From: Ceratobasidium sp. AG-K | Taxonomy: Eukaryota > Basidiomycota > Agaricomycetes > Cantharellales > Ceratobasidiaceae | Length of the DNA: 64,000 bases | Reading direction: 5' to 3' | NCBI GenBank assembly: GCA_037039685.1 | Contig: JAWNGF010000010.1 | Coordinates: 372,001 to 436,000 of the forward strand | Shown here: positions 50,782 to 61,410 of the stretch, one piece after another | Position numbering within the stretch: the first letter of the stretch is position 1 | Layout of the letters: each line of letters begins with the position of its first letter | Notes under the pieces: model-generated | The model's database searches: none | The model's input: only the letters and a program-made list of their open reading frames with translations | Told to the model about the DNA's origin: nothing | Made by a program: the position numbers and the translations under genes

Positions 50782-53700
50782 CTAAGGGCCTGGCGCGGTG
50801 GGGTGGAGTTTGTGAAATTTATCAACCAATTCAGGAGCGTTCTTGAGATCTTCCTTTGACTGCCAAGAGTTGTCTGCATGAGAGTATCCTTTCCACTTAA
50901 CGTAATAGTGGAGTTGACGGCGGATTTTCTTGGAATTAAGGATCTCTTCAACTTCCCATTCTTCTTCTCCATCTTGTGTGACAATAGGGGGTGGTTGAGC
51001 GGGTTTGCAGCCGTGTGGATCAGAGTGGAATTTCTTGAGCAGCATGACGTGGAAGACAGGATGAACTTTCATTGTTTTTGGTAATTCCAGTCTAAAGGCA
51101 TGAGTCCCTACTTTTTCCATTACTTTGTAAGGGCCTAAAACTTTGTGGGAGAGTTTTACTGAGGGTCTGTCCGTGGAAATGTTCTGATGATTAAGCCAGA
51201 CTTTATCTCCCGGGTTTATCTCTTCTGGTTCTTTGGCTCCTTTATCAAAGTAGTGTTTATAGGACTGATTTGCTAGGATGAGGGCGGCTTTGACTTTGTC
51301 GTATCCTTTCAACAGGAATTCCGCATGGGCATCCGCTTCAGGAACAGTGTAGTCTGATTCTTCCCCAATGTTCATTCTAGGGTTGAAACCCTGGCAGATT
51401 TGGAAAGGGGTTTTGCCAGTGGATGCTTGAATTCCATTGTTGTAAGCAAATTCTGCCATAGGGAGTAGGGCCACCCAGTTGTTTTGCCTATGGTTGACAA
51501 AAGCTCTGATAAAGATTTTGACAACTTGGTTTGCCCATTCTGACTGTCTGTCTGTCCTTGGATGGTATGCTGTGCTGAAGGTAGGTTTTACGTCCAACCG
51601 TTTGTACAGATGCCTAATGACCTTTGAGTTGAAAGTGGATCCTCTATCCGAGACTGTTGCTTTTGGGGTGCCGTGAAGTTTCCAAATGTTTGCAATGAAG
51701 ATATTGGCTATGTCTACTGCTGTGGCCGTTGATTTGCAAGGGAGATAGTGTGCCATCTTGGAGAACCGATCTACAACTGTCAAGATTGCGTCATATCCTT
51801 CTGATTCTGGGAGCCCTACAATCATGTCATAGGGGATCTCTTCCCAAGGTCTTTCAGGAATATGTAAAGGACGCAGTAGTCCTGTGGGGAGTTGGTTTGA
51901 TGGTTTAACTCAAATGCATGTTTTGCAGTGTGACACATAAGAGTTGACAAATTTCTTCATGGTTGGCCAGTAGTAAGTTCTTGAGACCAATTCCAATGTT
52001 CTTGCTTGTCCAGGATGCCCAGCTGTAATATTGTCATGGCGCAATTCCAATATCAGGTTTCTGACAGTTTCATCCTTGGGGACAAAGATCTTTCCTTTGA
52101 ACATTAGGAGTCCTTCTCTGTATTCCCAATCTTTGACTTTTTCTCCGTTTCTCAGCTTATTGTGGGCTTCCTCTAATCTGGGATCTTTGAGGATTGCTTC
52201 TCTGATTAGATCGTTAATCTCCTGGTCAGGGGTAATAGCCGAAATAAAAATGTCTGGTTTGAGGAGAACTTGGTTCTCTACCCCCCCCAAAGGTTCTAGG
52301 TCATATCGCCTTGAGAGAATGTCTGCTTTTTTGTTTTGGCTTCCTGGCCTGTACAAGATTTGGAAGTTGAAGTCCACCAAGAAATTCATCCAACGGATTT
52401 GGCGTTGGTTCAATTGTTTAGATGATGAGAAGTATTCCAAATTTTTGTGATCTGTTATCACTTGAATGGCTTTTTCTGTGCCTTGAAGTAAGTGCCGCCA
52501 TTCTTTGAAGGCTCTAATGATTGCCAATAGTTCTTTGTCAAAAATGTCGTAGTTTTGTTCAGCCGGATTTAGTGATTTAGAGAGAAAAGCTACAGGGTGT
52601 AATTTCCCTTCTTCATCCTTCTGAGATAAAACTGCTCCTGTGGCAAATCCCGATGCATCTGTCTCGAGGAAAAATTCCTTATTTTGATCGGGCTGCATCA
52701 TTACAGGTGCCACCTTAAGAGCTTCTTTTAGTGCATTCATGGCCTCTTGTTCTTTGCTTGTCCACTGCCACTTTTGATCCTTCTTAAGTAGGTTATATAG
52801 AGGTCTGGCTTTGCCGGCAAAGTCTTGAATGAATCTTTGATAGAAATTGACAAATCCTAGGAACTCTTGAACTTGTTTGACATTCTTGGGTGCTTTCCAA
52901 TTCATAGCTGCTGTGACCTTTTCCTGATCTGTTTCAATTCCTTTATTGGAAATGACCAATCCTACCCAGTCCAGTTTGGTTTGGTGGAACTTGCATTTCC
53001 TCAATTTTGCAATCAGCTTGTGTTTCCTTAGTCTTCTTAACACCTCTTTCACGTGTCCTGGATGATCTTCAACTTGTTTGAAAAAACAAAGATATCATCA
53101 ATGTATACAAGTACGAAAACCCCCATAATGTCCCTGAATATAGAGTTCATTAGGGACTGGAAACTTGATGGAGCATTTTTGAGACCAAAGGGCATGACTT
53201 TCCATTTGTACATGCCGTATTGAGTTTTGAATGCTGTTTTCCATTCATGGCCTGCTGCTATTTGGGTTTGGTGGAATCCCTGTGCCAAGTCTAGTGTGGT
53301 GCCAATGACAAATCCTTCCAGGGCCCTTAACCATTGGTCCAGTAGAGGTATTCCACTTGCGTTGAATTTGCATAGCGAATTCACATATCTGTAGTCAATG
53401 CAAAAGCATAACTCTGGGTTGTTTGGATCTTCTGGATGTGGTTTTTTGACAAACAGAACCGGGGAAGCCAAAGGAGACTTAGAAATCTGAATGTGTCCCC
53501 TTCAGATCAGGGTTTCTAGTACTTTCTTCATTTCTTTGTCTTCAGCTGGGGATGTTTTGTAAATAGGGCCATGCTTTAGTTTAGCTTCTGGTTGGGGGTC
53601 AAGCGTAATGTCAGTTGGCCTGTGAGGTGGGAGTTCTTCTAATCTGGATTTGTCGAATACATCTGCGAACTCTTTGTATTCCTCTGGTAATGTAGTTTTG

Positions 53701-54179
53701 GCTGCAATTTGGAGTGTAGACAGGATTTCTAGGCAGTTTTTTGAGCAGAATTCGCTTGTGTATGCAATTGTCCTATTTTTCCAATTAATTTGTGGGTTAT
53801 GTTTCTTGAGCCATGACATCCCGAGTACGATAGGGTGTCTTTCAATGTTTGTGACATGACATTCTATTTTGCTGGAATGTGTTCCCATGACAAGTTTAAA
53901 TTTGGTATAGTGGGTGACTTTTCCAGACGAAACTTCTCATCTGTCTATAACTCGCAGAGTCTTTGGTTTTTCGTGTTGGGAAAGGGGAAGGTTTGCCTCT
54001 TTTGCTAGGGAAGGGTTGATGAAACAGGAGGTTGCGCCACAGTCGAGGAGTGCTTGTCCAGAGAATCTTTTTGATCTGTTAACTGAATTAGAATCAGGAG
54101 CCGTAGCTAGTGGATGAGCGGTGAAATCAAGGTATAATTGGTTTTCATTTGATATTGACATGATTTCTAGTTCATCCAT
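50782..54179 (-). pseudogene. B1 Pol polyprotein
   Basis: Protease with ALLDCGATSCFIN (DCG instead of DSG). Reverse transcriptase MPFGLKNAPSSFQ and YIDDIFVFS near 53100. RNase H FLETDASGFATGA. Integrase zinc finger near 51980-51910, core VVDRFSKMAHYLP, SDRGSTFNS and TDRQSEWANQ. Chromodomain EEWEVEEILNSKKIRRQLHY at 50960-50800. Stops: TGA near 53935, 53500 and 51908. A frame change near 53075 separates the YIDD part from the rest of the polymerase. Defective but recent. Confidence 0.92.
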
Positions 54180-54214
54180 ATTACTAGCTAATATATCACC
54201 AAGTACTTGGCTCC

Positions 54215-55567
54215 TTAATAAGCCTTGGTGACGTCTTTTCCCGATTCGATGTCTGAAGAGATTTCTTTGATCTGAGCTTCAAACCCTGAGGCCATGTTCT
54301 TGGAAGGACAGACTCTTGCTGAGTGCCCCTTGCCGCTGCAGGTGAAGCAAATCATTGGTCCTTTTCCTTTTCTATCAAGATCCATTGCATTAGGGTCTTT
54401 AGCAGGAGTGGACGGTTTGGGTGTTTGGGTGATAGGAGTGTTGAAGGTACTGGTTTGGGTGTCTTTTTGAATCACTCCAAAAGGGACATTTCCTTTTGTC
54501 CCATCGTCCCAGGAGATCTGTGGAACTGGACGGCCCTTGGTGTTTCGGGTAATGCTTGAGATTTTGCCATATTGCACCCCCCCTGTAGGTTTTGACATAA
54601 AGACACAATCGTTTACATTGAATCTTTGACCCAGTGAGGCGTTTGGAGTACTTGTGGTTGTCTTGGACGTAGTTTGTTTCGAAGTGCTGGTTTGTGGGCT
54701 TTGCAACTTCTTTGGTGCATTAATGGCATTCATTGTGGAGTCAATTTCCAGGGCTCTTTTGCGAACTTGGTTGAATGTCCTTGTTGCTTCATGGGGTTTA
54801 AAGTTCTGTGACACCATGGCCATCTTGATTTCATCCTTAAGACTGTCATAGAAATCATCACAAAGTACTCGATCAGTGTACCCGAGTACCAATGAATAAG
54901 TGACAAAGTCTCGTAGATAATCTTGGACGGAGTTCTTCTGGATCAATTTCTTGTATAGTTGTCTATATCGGTCGATCTTGTGAACATCGCCAAACCTAGT
55001 TTGCATTTTGTTCCAGAATTCATCCATGTCGTGTAGCCAATTTGTTGCTCCTCTTCTTGCTGTGTCTACATCAATTCCAGGTTGCATCCATACATAGGCA
55101 GGCCCCTTGCAGTAACCCATGATATAAGTGATTTTTTCTTCTGTGGTTGCTTGTGGGGATGTATGATTTATGTACAAAGTACATTGCGACTTAAACTCAT
55201 CAAATTTATCTACATCTCCAGAAAATTCTTCTGGGGGATGCATTTTGAGTTTGTATCCTGGGGTGGTTGTTGACGCAGTGGTGGAGGGTGTTGCCCCCAG
55301 GTTTGCAAGTGACTGAGACACTGCATTCATTAATTGGTGAAGGGGTGCAATTTGTGCAGTTTGATTTTGAATTGCATGGATATCTGCAATGTTATTGTCG
55401 ATTCCCTGTTCTAGGGTAGAGGTAATACCGTTTAAGGCATTAATATGACCGTTAATTTTTTGCACTTTGTCTATTAAGGCATTGATTACATGTGCGACTA
55501 CATCGGGTCCGGATGTCGCTGAAATTTGGGTAAATCCCCCTTGAATAGGTGATGGGGCTCTTGACAT
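54215..55567 (-). CDS. B1 Gag
   Basis: ATG at 55567 (MSRAPSPIQGGFTQISATSG), 450 aa, no internal stop. Retrotransposon Gag core (MHPPEEFSGDVDKFDEFKSQ ... FGDVHKIDRYRQLYKKLIQK), then a short Tudor/SH3-like or linker stretch RFNVNDCVFMSKPTGGVQYG. The zinc knuckle is CFTCSGKGHSARVC (C-x2-C-x4-H-x4-C). Confidence 0.9.
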   Translation of the reverse strand: MSRAPSPIQGGFTQISATSGPDVVAHVINALIDKVQKINGHINALNGITSTLEQGIDNNIADIHAIQNQTAQIAPLHQLMNAVSQSLANLGATPSTTASTTTPGYKLKMHPPEEFSGDVDKFDEFKSQCTLYINHTSPQATTEEKITYIMGYCKGPAYVWMQPGIDVDTARRGATNWLHDMDEFWNKMQTRFGDVHKIDRYRQLYKKLIQKNSVQDYLRDFVTYSLVLGYTDRVLCDDFYDSLKDEIKMAMVSQNFKPHEATRTFNQVRKRALEIDSTMNAINAPKKLQSPQTSTSKQTTSKTTTSTPNASLGQRFNVNDCVFMSKPTGGVQYGKISSITRNTKGRPVPQISWDDGTKGNVPFGVIQKDTQTSTFNTPITQTPKPSTPAKDPNAMDLDRKGKGPMICFTCSGKGHSARVCPSKNMASGFEAQIKEISSDIESGKDVTKAY

Positions 55568-55592
55568 ATTGGAGTGGGGAAAAAAGGTAGAT

Positions 55593-55844
55593 TTATTGGG
55601 ATCCCAGGCCGTACAAAATGTCACAGATTCTTCTTTGAACCCTTCTGTCTTTAATGATGTGCAAACTTCTCAAAAATACCAATTCAAGATTTTCGTCTTC
55701 CAAGAACAACACGTTGATTACTCCTAGTTCGTCGTACTGTTCGTATATGTAGTTGCAATGAACGTCTTCAATAAAGAGTTTTAGGGACTCTAGTCTAAGC
55801 TGTTCCCTGTGTTGTTCCTGTGTGAGTTGAGGTCTTGGTCCCAC
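55593..55844 (-). CDS. B1 ORF1b, 83-codon frame overlapping ORF0
   Basis: It starts inside the end of ORF0 in another frame (GPRPQLTQEQHREQLRLE) and runs to a TAA (55593) about 26 nt before the Gag ATG. It contains FIEDVHCNYIYEQYDELG. No ATG, so it would need frameshifting from ORF0, splicing or a non-AUG start. B2 keeps it except for one TGA where B1 has CAA. Confidence 0.6.
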   Translation of the reverse strand: MGPRPQLTQEQHREQLRLESLKLFIEDVHCNYIYEQYDELGVINVLFLEDENLELVFLRSLHIIKDRRVQRRICDILYGLGSQ

Positions 55845-56403
55845 TGAAAAGGGTTGGGTGCAATGGTATTAAGGTGATTTAGAAGGCGGTAATCCTGATT
55901 AATAGGAATACGCACTTCTGCTGCTAGATGACAGTATTTGCCCTTGATTTTGTCTTTAAGGGTTTTGATAGTACGCCACTGACGTTTGTTGTTGCTGATG
56001 AGATTTTTGACCTTTCGAGTATGTTTTTCTTGGATTTTGATAAGTTGGTCGCAATTTTCGATCAAGACATGGGTTTGTTCTTGCAATCGCTTGACTTCAA
56101 TATTTGTGTCAGCTAGATTTATGCTTTGGACACGATCTTGATCGGCTTGTTGCTTGTTTGTGTTGTCGAGGTTTATTTCGATGAACTCGAGCCTTGAATG
56201 AAGAGATTGATAATCGGCCTCGAGTTGATTGTGGTTTTTGTTGTTTCTGGTACGTTCGACCCTTAGATCTTCTGCTTGTTCGACTTGATCTTCTTCTAGT
56301 ACTTCAATTTGACTGTTTAATTTGTCAATTTTGGTGTCTAGATCAAGTACGAAGTCTTTTAGTCTAAAGACTGCTTCCCAGAGGCTAAAAAATGCGGGGA
56401 ACA
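55790..56403 (-). CDS. B1 ORF0, coiled-coil leader ORF without ATG
   Basis: Open frame of about 204 codons before Gag, starting at FPAFFSLWEAVFRLKDF. It is dominated by heptad-like, charged sequence (DTKIDKLNSQIEVLEEDQVEQ; RLQEQTHVLIENCDQLIKIQ), i.e. a long coiled coil. No ATG begins it. An intron-like segment (donor GTACGC near 56452, acceptor AAAAG at about 56403) could splice it to a leader, but no in-frame ATG is seen upstream either. B2 keeps the same frame with one CAA-to-TAA stop. No family recognised. Confidence 0.7.
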
Positions 56404-56890
56404 CTTTTAAGGTTAATTAGTTAGTTACTAATTAGTTCCTTTTTAGTGCGTACTGATGGAAACGACGAGTTGATGTGGTTCTTGATGGATGAGAGTGTTA
56501 ACTTGGGTGGTGCTCCGACCACTTTCCAGTATTTGTTTGAGAGGATCTGGCTTCCTTGAGATGTTGATTTGGAAGTGAAGGGTGCTAGACGCTAAGCTTT
56601 TGCTTTATATACTTCTTATCTGATCTTATCAGTTATCAACAGCCTTGGGCGGGCGTGATAGCAACAGTGTATAACAGAGTAAGGGTGCATTTAGCTGACT
56701 AAAGCCGCTATGACCCAAAAGAGGATAACGATTGGGTTCACTGACAGCGTATAGCGACGTGGGACTACTGGTCTATATCAAGTATAGCTCTTTGTCCGTT
56801 GTACTATGCCCGTTTTCCCGTGTACGTTCTATCTACTTGGTGGAAAAGCAGGAGCTTTAAGGCTGATGCTTTTTAAAAGGCTTGACCTAA

Positions 56891-57306
56891 TGTCCCAACT
56901 TGGGTCAATTAGGTATATATAAAGGTTAAGGGGTTTGACTTGGAGAAGTCTTAGAACCCAAGGAGTAATGATAGTTAAGAGGATTTGATTTAGCAAGTCC
57001 TAGTGGAGAAGAGGTCAAGCCTTGTTGTTAACCGGCTTGACCTCTGGGTTTATATACATGTGAGATCAAGGCCACGTCATCATCTATCAGTGTGGGAAAG
57101 CCAAGTACAACCGATGATAAACGAGATAAGAGATATGACTCAACATTCTGGAAGTTCCGGAAGCATCACCAATATCAAATGAAAAGACAAATACATCACC
57201 TGATACAATTTAAGCGCCAGAGGACATTTGTACCAAAAAAGGAAAGTGTTCGGAAAAAAAGATATAAAATCGGAATAAAATGTCTGAGCTTAGTCAGCTC
57301 ATGACA
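56891..57306 (-). repeat. B1 5' LTR
   Basis: 416 bp, reverse orientation. On the minus strand a TATATAA box is followed about 33 nt later by AAGGCTTGACCT, complementary to AGGTCAAGCCTT just after the LTR. Confidence 0.93.
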
Positions 57307-57311
57307 GTCTT

Positions 57312-57385
57312 GCAGCCCTGCTTGGTCCTCTCCTTGTTGACAGTGGCGTTGAGGGGTGTGATCCTGCGTCCTCCTGGATGGACAT
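57312..57385 (-). pseudogene. A1 Gag, first 24 codons, cut off by B1
   Basis: ATG at 57385, MSIQEDAGSHPSTPLSTRRG, then SRAAR; B1 entered here. Removing B1 and one GTCTT copy joins SRAAR to PTSSLNKQ, as in A2. Confidence 0.88.
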
Positions 57386-57407
57386 GGTTGATAAGCTTGT
57401 TTTGTAA

Positions 57408-57866
57408 TGTTGTAAGCTTCTTGTTGGTGGCTATGAGACAAGCCGCAATGGAGAGTGGACGGCACTAAGACCTAAGTGACCTCAAGAACCGCAACACACT
57501 TAAGTGTCTGTAGGCTCTTGAGGGTAGGGGTGGTTCAAAGTGTCACTCAAAGGGGATGTTTTGACAAGACAAAACAAGCTGGGGTTACCAGGCTTGTTGG
57601 TCTTCTATATATATTCAAAAGGTGACCAAGTCATACAACACGCAGCCACAAGAGTCATAACAGTCTGCCAATCAGGAGTGTCCATATGAGTCATGCTGTA
57701 TGAACAGACATGACTCTTACCAAGCACAGCCGCGTTACACAATGTAACAGGAAAACCACAAGGAGGTGGCAACGTGGCGGGAAAAGGGAAACAGAAAGAA
57801 ACGTACATAGCCACGAGACAGGACGAGACGCAGACGAGTCCAATGGAGTGAGTAAGGCTCACGACA
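57408..57866 (-). repeat. A1 5' LTR
   Basis: About 459 bp, reverse orientation. The sequence after it on the minus strand, TTACAAAACAAGCTTATC, repeats the self-priming site seen in A2. Confidence 0.92.
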
Positions 57867-58809
57867 AGCTTCCTGGTTGGGCAAGACATAATCCGCCTAA
57901 GAAACAAAGTCACGAACACACAAGGACTGGTAAACAATGTACAGGAAGACCTCAACACCACTAGGCAGGCACAGTTAGCCTGGAATGAAGCAGTCACCCA
58001 AGGACTAGAAGGACTAAGGGGAGACGGAAGGATTGCTATCAAACAAATTAACACCATGCAAGAGACAATCAACAACATGCACAAACAGATGGATGAAGCA
58101 TCCCTACATGCTGTATCACCCCCCCACCCCAAAGCAGAGTCTACCAGGCTTGACAAATTGGAACAAAGACTACGTCAGCTTTCTGAAAACCCTGACAACA
58201 GAAGGGAAAATAGGTGTCCAAAAGTAACTAGACCAGAAGCTTTTGACGGAAAAAAAGGAGAAGGGGCAGAAATGTTCATCACCCAGATGGAGAGCTACTT
58301 CGTCAGGTTGGGCGACCAATACAGCTCAGGACAAGAACGAATTAGAGAAGCACTTGCCAATTTCAAATTGGATAACAGATCCGCCACACATTGGGCACAG
58401 GTGCTACTCCAATCCATGAACAATGGAGTACCTGATCCAAACCTAACATCATGGGAAACATTCAAATTGCACTTCATGGAACAATTTAGCAACCCTAACA
58501 AGAAGGCTAAGGCGGAAGCTGATATCCGGAAAAGCAAACAAGTCAACTCAGTAGCAAACTATGCAACAGAATTCTGATTTCACATGGTAGATGTGAATTG
58601 GGGGGAAGAAGCCCTTATCAACCAATTCAAGGAAGGACTCAAGCCAGAGATCAAAACAGAATTGGCACGATTCGAACTTTCCCTTATCAATGAGGATGGA
58701 ACTGAAAGGCACCTTAACCTTAACCAATGGATCACTCTTGCAATCTCCATCGACCAGAAATTGCAACAGATCAAGGCATTCACCAGGAAGAAAGCACCCC
58801 AATCAACCG
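57867..58809 (+). pseudogene. A2 Gag, C-terminal part
   Basis: Resumes as LVGQDIIRLRNKV after removal of A1 and one AGCTT copy. It contains the Gag core VTRPEAFDGKKGEGAEMFI and THWAQVLLQSM ... FMEQFSNPNKKAKAEADI. A TGA (58575) replaces the CGA expected in EFRF. The frame ends at RKKAPQST, where the deletion joins it to integrase; the zinc knuckle is lost. Confidence 0.88.
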
Positions 58810-60145
58810 CAGGGCATCAGGGACAAGCCAGGACATTGGAACTAATAGCAAGAAGATACTTCTGGCCAGGGATGAAGCAGAGCGTAAACAGATACATGGA
58901 ATCCTGTGAGACCTGCCAACAAACAAAAGGATCAAAGTCAATAGTACCAATCAAACCTCTAGAAATTCCAAAAGGTCCATGGGAAGACATAGCATTCAAC
59001 TTTGTGGTAAAATTGCCAAAGTCCAGAGGATCAGACAGCATCATGGTGGTGGTCGACCGGTTCTCAAGAATGGCACATTTCATACCCTGCAAAGAATCTC
59101 ACACGGCAAGCGAGCTGGCAAATCTTTTTGTCACAAATGTCTGGAAGCTACACGGCTTCCCAAAAAGCACAATCTCAGACCGAGGGACTACTTTCAATTC
59201 TAAACTTATGAAGGCCATTTACAAAAGAATTGGAACTAGCCCAAGTTTCAGCACTGCCTACCATCCCCAGACAGATGGAGTGACAGAGAGAATCAACCAA
59301 TGGATGGAAGGCTGGCTACAATCCTTTGTCAATTACCGGCAAGACAATTGGGCGGACTTGTTACCAATTGCAGAGTTCAGTTATAATCTGCAGAAGCACC
59401 GGGTAACAGGTAATTCCCCTTTTGCAATAGTCTACAGCAGGGAACCACTGTGGAACATCTCATCAGAAGAAACAATGGTTCCTGAAGCAAACACCATTAC
59501 GGAGAAATGGCGTAGTATCCACAACAAAGCAATTGCATCAATGGAAAGCCAAAGGCCGCCGGAGGAAGAACCAAAAAACAAATACCAAGAAGGAGATCTA
59601 GTATGGCTGTTGGGAAGAAACATCCAAACAAAAAGACCCTCAAAGAAACTGGACAACAAGAAGCATGGACCATTTGTTGTGAAGCAGAAGATAGGATCAC
59701 ATGCTTATGAGCTCACCCTGCCAGCAACAATGAGGGTGCACCCTGTTTTCCACATCAACTTGCTCAGCCCTTACGTAGAAGATGCAGAGTTCAGGCAAAA
59801 CCAACCCTGACCACCGCCGACAATTACTGAAGAAGGAGAAGAAGAATACAAAGTAGAAAAGATTTTGGACTGGAAGGAGACAAAGGATGGCCTTTTCTAC
59901 AGGGTCAGATGGAGGGGTTATGGAAGTGAAGAAGACACGGAACAAAGGGCGGAAGATTTTGGTCACCTTTTGAAGATCATCAAGGACCTTCTACGCCAAC
60001 ACCCCAAAGCTCCCATGCCATCTAACTATGTTCCAAGAAAGATAAAAGGCAGAGGGGGCGCAACTGGTAGTGATACTTGCAAAACTTGCAGCTACTCCAG
60101 ACTACACCCCGCACTCAATTCTCTAAACCTTTTTTGCTCTCCACA
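58810..60145 (+). pseudogene. A2 integrase and chromodomain fused to Gag
   Basis: The frame continues from Gag into the integrase zinc finger (H of AGHQGQARTLELIARRYFWPG ... CETCQQ) and the catalytic core: VVVDRFSRMAHF, SDRGTTFNS and TDGVTERINQW. A GPY-like block (KLDNKKHGPFVVKQKIG) follows, then a chromodomain (EEYKVEKILDWKETKDGLFYRV...RWRGYGSEEDTEQR, 59840-60000). A TGA at 59808 stands where A1 has Arg (NQPRPPP). The polymerase half is absent, so the copy is non-autonomous. Confidence 0.9.
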
Positions 60146-60910
60146 ATGCCTGCCGTTACCCGCTCCACCATTGCCAACAACCTCACCCGCGTCCTGGAAG
60201 GACCTGCCTTTGCCACAGCAAGGATCCTTGACTCCGGAGCCGCCCTCTATGTCTTCAAGAGGGCACAACAAGGCTCTGGACGAATGCACTTCAGGGCCTC
60301 AGACAACATCCTCCACTCAGACCTGGGGGAATTCCAGTGGGTCGGAAAGAAATGGCCAACACGCATGCAGCTTCTGCAAAAAGACATCTTTGTTTGCCAA
60401 GGGTGCACCACCTTCCAGGTCTCAGAGGTTGTCCTCCTCTCCACCCACATGCTTGGAGTCGTCGAATGGGGACAAGAAGGGGCATACTTGAGCAAGTGGG
60501 TACCAGGGTACGACAGGAGACAACCAACACTCCGACCTAGGTGGAACGATGCCTGGGATGCCAACTACGAGAGGGATCTGAGCAACTGGAAGATGGAGAG
60601 GGGAAGGTACCAGAAGGAGAAATTTGAATGGGCACCTAACTGGTGGAAATGGGAGGAGGCAGACGTGTCGGCATGGAAGGAGACAGAGCCAGACACGCAA
60701 CAATGGGATGAGGAGTTTGTGGAAGCCCAGAAGAGGGTTCTGGACTGGTCCAAGGCCGACTGGACAAAGGAGGAGATGTGGGAAGAGTGGGAGAAGTTCT
60801 CGGACGAACCAGGTAACACTGTGTTCAATCCCATCAATTTGATAATCGATGAGGACGAGGGGCTGGAGGAACACTTGCTTGCAAAAAGCAAGGATTGTGA
60901 GATCCAGTAG
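60146..60910 (+). CDS. A2 ORF3, unknown accessory protein
   Basis: 254 codons from ATG (MPAVTRSTIANNLTRVLEGP) to TAG, lying between the chromodomain and the 3' LTR and overlapping the pol tail in another frame. The product is Trp/Glu/Lys-rich with no signal peptide or membrane segment, so it is not an Env. Features: a CxxC in DIFVCQGCTTFQVSEVVLLS, a central block GEFQWVGKKWPTRMQL, and a C-terminal half with Trp spaced through acidic/basic helices (WSKADWTKEEMWEEWEKF). It is uninterrupted although the rest of this copy has stops. A1 carries a close homologue. Function unknown; a DNA- or protein-binding helper is only a guess. Confidence 0.85.
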   Translation: MPAVTRSTIANNLTRVLEGPAFATARILDSGAALYVFKRAQQGSGRMHFRASDNILHSDLGEFQWVGKKWPTRMQLLQKDIFVCQGCTTFQVSEVVLLSTHMLGVVEWGQEGAYLSKWVPGYDRRQPTLRPRWNDAWDANYERDLSNWKMERGRYQKEKFEWAPNWWKWEEADVSAWKETEPDTQQWDEEFVEAQKRVLDWSKADWTKEEMWEEWEKFSDEPGNTVFNPINLIIDEDEGLEEHLLAKSKDCEIQ

Positions 60911-60952
60911 AGCCCATCCAGGTCCCCCAGACAGACTCTTAGGGGGGAGTAA

Positions 60953-61410
60953 TGTTGTGAGCCAGCTCCCTCCATCAGACTTGCCTGATTGTCTCGCTTG
61001 CCTGTTTCTTCCTTTGTGTTGTGTTTCCGTTTCCGTCTGCCGCGTTGCCACCTCCTTGTGGTTATTTCTGTTACACTGTGTAATGCGGCTGTGCCTTGTA
61101 CGAGTCATGTCTGTTCATATAGCATGACTCATATGGACACTCCTGACTGGTAGACTGTTGTGACTCATGTGGCTGCGCGTTGTATGACTCAGCGACTTTG
61201 CATATATATATAGAGGACCAACAAGCCTGGTAACCCCAGCTTGTTTTGTCTCATCAAAACAACCCCTTTGAGTGACACTTTGAACCACCCCTACCCTCAA
61301 GAGCCTACAGACACTTAAGTGTGTTGCGGTTCTTGAGGTCACTTAGGTCTTAGTGCCGTCCACTCTCCGTTGCGGCTTGTCTCATAGCCATCAAGAAGAA
61401 GCCTATGACA
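60953..61410 (+). repeat. A2 3' LTR
   Basis: 458 bp, same structure as the 5' LTR with scattered changes (e.g. TGTTGTGAG start versus TGTCGTGAG; ATGACA end versus ACGACA). It is followed directly by the AGCAG duplication. Confidence 0.92.

Larger units (their letters stand above)
50356..57306 (-). mobile_element. Gypsy element B1, innermost insertion
   Basis: 6951 bp with 416-bp LTRs (57306-56891 and 50771-50356; TGTCATGAGC...GGGACA) and the GTCTT duplication at 50351-50355 and 57307-57311. The two LTRs differ at only about seven positions by eye, mostly C/T or G/A. Order: leader ORF0, ORF1b, Gag, protease, reverse transcriptase, RNase H, integrase, chromodomain. It is a second gypsy family, distinct from A in LTR, Gag and leader. 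Confidence 0.94.
43688..57866 (-). mobile_element. Gypsy element A1, inverted, nested in A2 and itself hosting B1
   Basis: Family-A element on the minus strand. 5' LTR 57866-57408, 3' LTR 44145-43688. The AGCTT duplication is at 43683-43687 and 57867-57871. Without B1 it is about 7.2 kb. It has the full order Gag, zinc knuckle, protease, reverse transcriptase, RNase H, integrase, chromodomain, ORF3. Several TGA codons and one frameshift make it defective. It is a different sublineage from A2 rather than a recent copy of it, judging by the many protein differences. Confidence 0.93.
42366..61410 (+). mobile_element. Gypsy element A2 (outer, plus strand), internally deleted
   Basis: Family-A Ty3/gypsy chromovirus. 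LTRs 42366-42823 and 60953-61410 (458 bp each, TGTCG...CGACA type ends), flanked by AGCAG duplications (42361-42365, 61411-61415). It is interrupted by A1 (43688-57866) with an AGCTT duplication. Without A1 its own length is about 4.86 kb, some 2.4 kb shorter than A1 alone (7.2 kb), because nucleocapsid, protease, reverse transcriptase and RNase H are deleted. A purine run GGGGGGAGTAA precedes the 3' LTR. Confidence 0.93.
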
